Assembly: GCF_036906915.1 (NCBI RefSeq)
Contig: NZ_JBAKHX010000053.1
Span: 1-55,744 of the forward strand
Reading direction: 5' to 3'
DNA from: Phytohabitans sp036906915
Lineage (GTDB): Bacteria; Actinomycetota; Actinomycetes; Mycobacteriales; Micromonosporaceae
Length of the DNA: 55,744 bases
The position numbers and the translations under genes were made by a program. How positions within the stretch are numbered: position 1 is the first letter of the stretch; the number at the start of each line of letters is the position of its first letter. Shown here piece by piece: positions 50,717-55,744 of this stretch. The notes below the pieces were generated by a model, which worked only from the letters and a program-made list of their open reading frames with translations, did no database searches and had not been told where the DNA came from.

Positions 50717-51682
50717 GACGAACCGCCGGACGCCCATCAGGTGGCTCTTGCGTGCGGTCGGGAGTGGCTCCTCCAGCACCTGCCAACCCGCCTGCGAGGC
50801 GTGCAGGATCTGGTCACCGCCGAGGCAGAGCGCCACATGGTCGAAGCGTGCCGCGCCGGGCGGGGCGAAGAACAGCAGGTCACCGGCCTCGGCGTTGGAC
50901 GGGTCGATCGGCTCGCCCAGCGCGTACTGCTCATCGGCGTCGCGCGGCACGGTCACGCCGAACCGCCGGTAGACCAGGTGCACGAGCCCCGAGCAGTCCA
51001 CCGCGAGGCCGCTCGTGCCACCCACGAAGTAAGGCGTGCCGAGCAGCTGGCGGGCCGCCACGATCACCTGGGTCGCGGTCGGCGGCTCGACGATCGCGGG
51101 GCGGGCGCGGGTGTGCGCCACCGACAGCCAGCCCGTGCGGCCGTCCGGCAACGCGACGTGCCGCCAGCCGGGGGTCTCGTCGCGTAGCGGCAGCACGGTG
51201 CCGAAGCTGACGTCCGCCACGATGACGCGCCCGGCGGGCGCGTCGCGCAGCGCGGTGGTCGCGGCCGTCACCACGGCCGTCCTCACGGGGGCGGCGAGGC
51301 TCTTGGACGGCGCGTTCTTGGAAGGCGCGAGCTGCCCTGCGGGCAGCCAGCCCGGATATCCGCGAGGGTCGTGGGCGGAAGGCTGCCACGGCGCGGTCAC
51401 CCTTACCCACCCGTCGACTTCCTCGTGTACCGTCACCGGCTCGCCGAGCAGCAGTTGGCTGGTGACCCGGCCCCACAGTCCCCGGCGCTCCTCCACGTCG
51501 TGCGCCCCGGTCCAGCGGCGCAGGTCGGGCTTGGCGGAGACGGCTGCCGCGTCGAGGGCGCGCACGGCTTCCGGAGACGTCCAGAGGTTGGCACCGGCGA
51601 CCGCTACCGCGCGGACGTCGGCGTGTACCTCGGTGAGCGCGGCGTGCCCGTTGATGCCGAGGCGTGGCGTGGTGTCCAGCAT
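50705..51682 (-). CDS. Cytoplasmic NlpC/P60 peptidase with SH3-like domains
   Basis: 325 residues without signal peptide. Two SH3b-like segments (about 45-110 and 130-195; VRVTAPWQPSAHDPRG and GWRHVALPDGRTGWLSV) precede an NlpC/P60 domain with the catalytic Cys in LAVDCSGLVHLVYR, the His in FDHVALCLGGDQILHAS, and the usual polar third residue after it. The YkfC/ODP-type arrangement suggests cleavage of gamma-D-Glu-diamino-acid bonds in recycled muropeptides inside the cell. The start is at 51682; neighbours do not indicate more. Confidence 0.85.
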   Translation of the reverse strand: MLDTTPRLGINGHAALTEVHADVRAVAVAGANLWTSPEAVRALDAAAVSAKPDLRRWTGAHDVEERRGLWGRVTSQLLLGEPVTVHEEVDGWVRVTAPWQPSAHDPRGYPGWLPAGQLAPSKNAPSKSLAAPVRTAVVTAATTALRDAPAGRVIVADVSFGTVLPLRDETPGWRHVALPDGRTGWLSVAHTRARPAIVEPPTATQVIVAARQLLGTPYFVGGTSGLAVDCSGLVHLVYRRFGVTVPRDADEQYALGEPIDPSNAEAGDLLFFAPPGAARFDHVALCLGGDQILHASQAGWQVLEEPLPTARKSHLMGVRRFVSPR

Positions 51683-51721
51683 GTGCCTAAGGTTGCGCGC
51701 CCGAGATACACGACGAATACA

Positions 51722-52405
51722 TCAACGCCTGTCACGACGGAAGGACAGGTCGCGGATCTCGCGGCCGGCGTCGAGGGCGCGCTGCTCGAACTTGGTGACC
51801 GGCCGTTCGGCCGGGCGCGGCGCGTACCCGCCGTGCTCGTTGACCAGCTCAGGGTCGGCCACGAGCGTCTCCAGCATCGCCTCGGCGTACTCGGTCCAGT
51901 CGGTGGCGCACCGGAAGACCCCGCCGGGAGCGAGGCGCGATCGCAGCAGCGCCACGTGCTCCGGCTGGATCAGGCGGCGCTTGTGGTGCCGCGCCTTCGG
52001 CCACGGGTCCGGGAAGAAGGCGTGGACCGCGTCGACGCTGGCCGGCGGCAGCATGTGCCGGACCAGTTCGAGCGCGTCGCCGAAGCCGACCCGCACGTTG
52101 GTCAGCCCGTGCTGCTCGATCATGGCGAGCAGGTTGGCGACGCCCGGCGTGTGCACCTCGACGGCGAGATAGTCGCGCCCGGGATCGGCTCCGGCCATGG
52201 CCAGTGTGGCCTCGCCCATGCCGGAGCCGATCTCCAGTACTAGCGGCGCGCGCCGCCCGTAGAGAGCGGCCGGATCGATCGGCGCGCCCGGAATGGGCAC
52301 GCCGTACAGCGGCCAGAGCCGCTCAAGAGCGTCGAAATGGCGGCCGGTCATCCGCCCGCGGCGCGGATGAAACGTGCGTACCCGGGCAGGGTGAGCGATG
52401 GTCAC
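51722..52405 (-). CDS. trmB: tRNA (guanine-N7-)-methyltransferase
   Basis: 227 residues. It uses S-adenosylmethionine to methylate G46 in the variable loop of tRNA. Motifs: RTFHPRRGRMT at the N-terminus, LVLEIGSGMGEATL (SAM site), AVEVHTPGVANLL, AFFPDPWPKARHHKRRLIQP (catalytic loop and tRNA contact) and PVTKFEQRALDAG at the end. A GTG at 52405 gives the conserved length; longer upstream reading is repeat sequence. The gene is not linked to others except by strand. Confidence 0.93.
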   Translation of the reverse strand: MTIAHPARVRTFHPRRGRMTGRHFDALERLWPLYGVPIPGAPIDPAALYGRRAPLVLEIGSGMGEATLAMAGADPGRDYLAVEVHTPGVANLLAMIEQHGLTNVRVGFGDALELVRHMLPPASVDAVHAFFPDPWPKARHHKRRLIQPEHVALLRSRLAPGGVFRCATDWTEYAEAMLETLVADPELVNEHGGYAPRPAERPVTKFEQRALDAGREIRDLSFRRDRR

Positions 52406-52409
52406 GCGC

Positions 52410-52562
52410 CGCCGCCCGCAGCCGCCGCCAAGCGTAGGCAGCTGTGAGGGCGCGCCGCCCGCAGCCGCCACCAAGTGGAGGGAGCGAAGCGACCGGAGCG
52501 ACTGGCGGCTACGGGGTGGCTTTCGGGCCAGGATTGCAGCGACCGGAGCGACTGGCGGCTAC
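52410..52562. repeat. Two pairs of direct repeats upstream of trmB
   Basis: A 23-base unit CGCCGCCCGCAGCCGCC... is present at 52410-52432 and 52453-52475 (one mismatch). A perfect 25-base direct repeat beginning AGCGACCGGAGCGACTGG is present at 52488-52512 and 52538-52562, with partial similarity continuing after each copy, giving a 50-base period. The gap also holds TAGGCCC...GGGCCTA near 52641-52681, at the 3' end of the next leftward gene. No ORF is convincing in the 273-base gap. Confidence 0.7.
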
Positions 52563-52678
52563 AGGGCGGCTTAGAGGCGCGTGGCCATCGCGACCGGAGG
52601 TGAGGGAGCGTAACCGTCATGATCTGCCCAGGATACGGGGTAGGCCCTGCCCGGCTCGACATGATCGACAGGACGGGC

Positions 52679-53323
52679 CTAGGCGGCGGCGCCCCACATC
52701 GCGGAGAAGGCGGCGGCCTCGCCGGTGAGCCAGCGCTCGACGTCGGCCGGCTTGGTGGCCGGGTCGGGCCGGTGCACCGCGCCCCGGCGCACGTCGACCA
52801 GCACTGGCTCGGCGTGCGGCAGGACCTGCTCCATGTGGCGGGACATCAGGTGCAGGGTCGCCACGAGAGCCTCCCCTGTGGGCGGCTCGGGGTCGAAGTA
52901 CAGCCGGACCGCCTCGGCGCGACCGTCGTCGTATCGCAGGCCGAGGTGCGGGTTGACCTTGACGGAAAGGCCGCCAAGTACGCCGAGCGCGTCACGGGTC
53001 TGCGCGAGGCCGACGCCGGCGGGGTCGCCGAGGGAGCGCAGGTAGGTGAGCGTGCCGGGCACCAGGGCCTCGTACAGCGGCCGCCACCTGGGCCGGACGA
53101 CGTCGACGGCCGCCGTGACGTGGGCGCCGCCGGAACGGAACTGGATGTCTGCCTTGAGCGCTTTGATCAGTGAACCGTGTGGGTTGAACCCGGAACCGGA
53201 CTCGCGCTGCTTGCGCGCGCCGCTGACGAACGTGGCCTTGCCGGGACCGGTGCGACCGACATAGCGGGTGAAGGTGAGGAGCGTGGCGTAGGGGGCTGAT
53301 CCACCGGAAGTACGGGCGATCAC
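52679..53323 (-). CDS. Unrecognised conserved-looking protein
   Basis: 214 residues from GTG 53323, which follows AAGGAGA; ATG 53368 in frame would add 15 residues. No family is recognised. Visible features are a basic N-terminal part (YATLLTFTRYVGRTGPGKATF; SGARKQRESGSGFNPHGSL), a central ALKADIQFRSGG stretch, an acidic segment with YFDPEPPTGEALVATLHLMSRHM, and a C-terminal DPATKPADVERWLTGE helix. No signal peptide or membrane helix. It diverges from the SGNH esterase gene across a 100-base gap that holds a CTAGATCTAG palindrome. Function unknown. Confidence 0.6.
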   Translation of the reverse strand: MIARTSGGSAPYATLLTFTRYVGRTGPGKATFVSGARKQRESGSGFNPHGSLIKALKADIQFRSGGAHVTAAVDVVRPRWRPLYEALVPGTLTYLRSLGDPAGVGLAQTRDALGVLGGLSVKVNPHLGLRYDDGRAEAVRLYFDPEPPTGEALVATLHLMSRHMEQVLPHAEPVLVDVRRGAVHRPDPATKPADVERWLTGEAAAFSAMWGAAA

Positions 53324-53396
53324 GACGCTCTCCTTGCTGTCTGTAGCGAGCTGCTTTCGTACATACATTCTAACGCATCTGAACCGGTTGAGTTCG

Positions 53397-53406
53397 CTAG
53401 ATCTAG
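53397..53406. promoter_or_regulatory. CTAGATCTAG palindrome in the divergent gap
   Basis: A perfect 10-base palindrome lies 17 bases before the GTG start at 53424 of the secreted esterase, in the 100-base gap shared with the leftward unrecognised gene. The sequence around it is unusually AT-rich (TACATACATTCTAACG). It may be an operator; the regulator is not identified. Confidence 0.35.
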
Positions 53407-53423
53407 ATGTTTCAATACGTTCC

Positions 53424-54521
53424 GTGAGAACCCGATCGCTCCTCGCCGCCGTGCTCGCCGGCGTGCTCGTGGCCTTCGCGCTGGCCGTCGCGCGGCCGGC
53501 GCTGTCGGTCGAAACGAGCGCCGCAGCCGCGCCGGTCCGCATCATGCCGCTCGGTGACTCGATCACCGGCTCGCCCGGATGCTGGCGCTCCCTCCTGTGG
53601 AACCGCCTGCAGAGCACCGGACACACCGACATCGACTTTGTCGGCACGCTGCCGCCACAGGGCTGCGCGCAGGCGCACGACGGCAACAACGAGGGGCACG
53701 GCGGGGCGCTGGTCACCACAGTCGCCGACCAGAACCAGCTGGTGGGCTGGCTTTCAGCGACCCGCCCCGACATCGTGCTGATGCACTTCGGCACCAACGA
53801 CGTCTGGAGCGCCCGCCCCACCGACACGATCCTCGCCGCGTACGGCAAGCTGGTCGACCAGATGCGGGCCAGCAACGCGGGGATGCGCATCCTGGTCGCC
53901 AAGATCATCCCGATGGACTCGGCCCGGAGCTGCTCGGAGTGCGCCCAGCGCGTGATCAACCTCAACAACGCGATCCCCGGCTGGGCGGCCGGCAAGACCA
54001 CGTCGGCGTCGCCGATCACGGTCGTCGACCAGTGGACCGGGTTCAGCACCGGCAGCGACACCTACGACGGCGTGCACCCCAACAGCGCCGGTGACCAGAA
54101 GATGTCCGACAAGTGGTACCCGGCCCTCGTGTCCGCGCTCGGCAGCGCCCCGCCGACCACGACCCCGCCGGTGACCACACCGCCCGTCACGACACCGCCC
54201 GTCACCACGCCGCCGGCCGGTGCCTGCACCGCGACGTACCGGATCGCGGGTCAGTGGCAGGGCAATTTCCAGGGTGAGGTTACGGTGCGCAACGGCGGCA
54301 CCAGCACCACGCGGAGCTGGACGGTGCGGTTCACGTTCGCGAACGGCCAGCAGGTGACCCAGATGTGGAACGGCGTCCGGAGCCAGAACGGCGCCGACGT
54401 CACCGTCACCAACGTCAGCTACAACGGCGCGATACCGGCGGGCGGCACGACGACCTTCGGGTTCCTCGCCTCCTGGACCGGCACCAACACAGCCCCGACA
54501 CCGACCTGCACCGTGACCTGA
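53424..54521 (+). CDS. Secreted SGNH-family esterase with CBM2 domain
   Basis: 365 residues from GTG 53424. A signal peptide (SLLAAVLAGVLVAFALAVA) is followed by an SGNH/GDSL hydrolase: GDSITG with Ser46, HFGTNDVW (Gly/Asn block) and DGVHPN (Asp and His). A Pro/Thr linker made of PPVTT repeats joins a C-terminal CBM2 domain (about 268-365) with conserved tryptophans (GQWQGNF, RSWTVRFTF, MWNGVR) and end cysteines. It is likely a polysaccharide deacetylase-like or acetylxylan esterase held to cellulose or chitin by the CBM. No operon partner is evident. Confidence 0.85.
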   Translation: MRTRSLLAAVLAGVLVAFALAVARPALSVETSAAAAPVRIMPLGDSITGSPGCWRSLLWNRLQSTGHTDIDFVGTLPPQGCAQAHDGNNEGHGGALVTTVADQNQLVGWLSATRPDIVLMHFGTNDVWSARPTDTILAAYGKLVDQMRASNAGMRILVAKIIPMDSARSCSECAQRVINLNNAIPGWAAGKTTSASPITVVDQWTGFSTGSDTYDGVHPNSAGDQKMSDKWYPALVSALGSAPPTTTPPVTTPPVTTPPVTTPPAGACTATYRIAGQWQGNFQGEVTVRNGGTSTTRSWTVRFTFANGQQVTQMWNGVRSQNGADVTVTNVSYNGAIPAGGTTTFGFLASWTGTNTAPTPTCTVT

Positions 54522-54529
54522 CAGCAGCA

Positions 54530-54576
54530 CCTCGCGGCGGGTGTCCACATGGGTGACTTGTGGGCCCGCCGCGAGG
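54530..54576. terminator. 12-base-pair hairpin after the SGNH esterase
   Basis: CCTCGCGGCGGG (54530-54541) pairs perfectly with CCCGCCGCGAGG (54565-54576) around a 23-base loop, 9 bases after the esterase stop and just before the surface protein ribosome site. Terminator is likely; leader attenuation is possible. Confidence 0.65.
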
Positions 54577-54592
54577 CGGGGAAGATCTGTCT

Positions 54593-55057
54593 ATGAAGGT
54601 CGCGGCGCTCCTTCTCGCCGCCGTGGCAGTGCTCGTGACGGGTGCGCCCGCGCGAGCCGCCGCGGCTACGCTCAAACTGACGCCCTCGACCGTGCAAGCC
54701 GGCTACCTGGTCGGCATCGAGGCGACCTGCACCGACAACACCAAACCGGTGACCGTGAAGTCCGACGTGTTCGGCGAGGTCGCCGTGCAACCGCAGGACC
54801 AAAAGCTCACCGCGGCGGTCACCGTGCCCAAGGCCGCCAAGCCCGGCGAGTACGACGTCACCCTGACCTGCGCGGACGACTCGACGACCGCGACGCTCAA
54901 CGTGCTCGCCGCCGTCGAGCCGAGCCGCGGCCCGGCCACCGGGTTCGGCGGCATGGCCGGCGGCGGCACCGGCACGCTGCTGCTCACCGCGGGGCTCGCG
55001 GCGCTCGCCGCCGCAGCCGCGCTCGGCCTGGTCACGGTGCGTCGGCGCCGCACATGA
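54593..55057 (+). CDS. Secreted protein with C-terminal membrane anchor
   Basis: 154 residues. Signal peptide (KVAALLLAAVAVLVTGAPARA), a compact beta-sandwich-like domain (LKLTPSTVQAGYLVGIEATC; PGEYDVTLTCADD) with two cysteines, a Gly/Pro stretch, then a C-terminal hydrophobic helix (LLLTAGLAALAAAAALGL) and VRRRR tail. That is the layout of a sortase-sorted or membrane-held surface protein; no clear LPXTG is visible. Its stop overlaps the sortase start by 4 bases (ATGA), so the two are coupled and the sortase may act on it or a partner. Confidence 0.75.
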   Translation: MKVAALLLAAVAVLVTGAPARAAAATLKLTPSTVQAGYLVGIEATCTDNTKPVTVKSDVFGEVAVQPQDQKLTAAVTVPKAAKPGEYDVTLTCADDSTTATLNVLAAVEPSRGPATGFGGMAGGGTGTLLLTAGLAALAAAAALGLVTVRRRRT

Positions 55058-55665
55058 AGACCCGCTGGACCGGGCCGGCCGCCATCGCGCTGGCCCTGGT
55101 CGGCGTGTTCGCGGTGGGCGCGGGGCTGGGATGGGAGAGCGGCTGGGGCGCGCTGCTCGGCGGCGAGAAGAAACCGCCGCCGCATGACTTTCCGGTACTG
55201 GAACCGAGCCGCCCCAGAAAAATCGAGATTCCGTCGATCGGGGTGAAGGCCCCGGTACACGGCGTCGGACTGGCCGACGACGGCTCGATCGCGGTGCCGT
55301 CGCTGCGCCTGCACAACGAGGCCGGCTGGTTCAAGGACGGCCCCACACCAGGCGAGTTCGGGCCGGCGATCCTGGTCGGGCACGCCGACACCCGCGACGG
55401 CCCGTCGGTCTTCTACAAGCTGCCGAAGCTGCGCGCCGGCGCCCACGTCGAGGTGACCCGCCGCGACGGCGCCGTGGCCATCTTCGAGGTGAACTCCGTC
55501 GAGCGCTTCGACAAGGCAAAGCTCCCCACCCAGCGCGTATACGGCGACTTCTCGCGCCCCAGCCTCCGCCTGATCACATGCGGCGGCCAGTGGCGCGGCG
55601 GCAGCACCGGCTACGCCGACAACATCATCGTCTTCGCCTCCTTGATAGACACCACAGACCCGTAG
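55054..55665 (+). CDS. Class F sortase
   Basis: 203 residues: a short cytoplasmic N-terminus, one membrane helix (AAIALALVGVFAVGAGLG), and an outer transpeptidase domain with IEIPSIGVKAPVHGVG, the catalytic His110 in ILVGHADT and Cys176 in LRLITCGG. The arginine that many class F sortases carry in the last strand (YRDN-type) reads GYADN here; Arg181 near the Cys may substitute. The enzyme would attach surface proteins to the wall. Coupled to the upstream anchored protein. Confidence 0.85.
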   Translation: MKTRWTGPAAIALALVGVFAVGAGLGWESGWGALLGGEKKPPPHDFPVLEPSRPRKIEIPSIGVKAPVHGVGLADDGSIAVPSLRLHNEAGWFKDGPTPGEFGPAILVGHADTRDGPSVFYKLPKLRAGAHVEVTRRDGAVAIFEVNSVERFDKAKLPTQRVYGDFSRPSLRLITCGGQWRGGSTGYADNIIVFASLIDTTDP

Positions 55666-55683
55666 CGCCACCCCCGCCCCGCG

Positions 55684-55744
55684 CCGGCCCGCCGCGCCTG
55701 CCCTCCCCGGCCCGCCGCGCCTGCCGCGCCGCGCCTGCCGCGCC
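55684..55744. repeat. GC-rich tandem-like repeats at the window end
   Basis: CCGGCCCGCCGCGCCTGCC occurs at 55684-55702 and 55707-55725, with a partial third copy (CCGCGCCTGCC, 55729-55739) and more GCGCC units to the end. The array probably continues past the window. It follows the sortase gene and may be a slipped-strand repeat or part of a terminator. Confidence 0.55.

Noticed and set aside
52410..52562. CRISPR array
   Set aside because: Only two copies of each repeat, different units, no regular spacers and no cas genes.
53334..53423. Upstream extension of the SGNH esterase start
   Set aside because: The added residues are polar, lack a ribosome site and would hide the signal peptide; GTG 53424 is better.

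Overview
The window is very GC-rich, densely packed and codes on both strands. Its gene content (two AfsR/SARP-type regulators, a MocR regulator, FadR-type GntR regulators, HrpA with a C-terminal extension, a DUF3516-type helicase, a class F sortase, CBM2- and CBM35-like modules, an ATPase-less sugar ABC transporter) points to a filamentous soil or plant-associated actinobacterium, most plausibly family Micromonosporaceae. That placement is inferred from gene content and composition; no rRNA or tRNA gene was seen.

Layout. 1-7446: a decayed PKD/YVTN surface-protein gene; a secreted seven-repeat protein; a GntR regulator with KDPG aldolase; an orphan endolysin-like M15 peptidase; a DMT transporter remnant lying in frame behind an AlkZ-like winged-helix gene; and a MatB-like acyl-CoA synthetase divergent from a hotdog protein. 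7447-16754: a large AfsR-type regulator, an APC permease divergent from a MocR regulator, a membrane-anchored CBM protein, a LuxR-type protein with two HTH domains, and a glutamine synthetase-like ligase. 16827-27244: hrpA, a small DUF6232-like membrane protein, an amidohydrolase, a secreted M14 carboxypeptidase and a secreted S33 peptidase.

27304-40673 is the most coherent system. Two divergent operons meet between two paralogous FadR-type regulators. The leftward one reads GntR, AraC, phytanoyl-CoA-dioxygenase-like enzyme. The rightward one reads GntR, lipoprotein sugar-binding protein, two ABC permeases, cytoplasmic GH38 alpha-mannosidase-like enzyme, glucarate-dehydratase-like enolase-superfamily enzyme, mutarotase-like protein, SDR dehydrogenase, and a Tat-type secreted propeller-like protein. 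Most junctions inside the rightward operon overlap by 1-4 bases. The set reads as import of an alpha-linked glycoside, intracellular cleavage, anomer interconversion, oxidation to a sugar acid and dehydration to a 2-keto-3-deoxy acid. The KDPG aldolase near 2.0-2.7 kb could finish such a route. The substrate is unknown.

40884-55665: a Ski2-like helicase; a TrmB/LuxR-type regulator divergent from a large secreted subtilase with a coupled 43-residue ORF; a second AfsR-type regulator; a cytoplasmic NlpC/P60 peptidase; trmB; a small repeat island; an unrecognised protein; a CBM2-tagged SGNH esterase; and a surface protein coupled to a class F sortase. Hairpins or overlapping stops separate most convergent pairs. 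No CRISPR array, insertion sequence or complete prophage was found.
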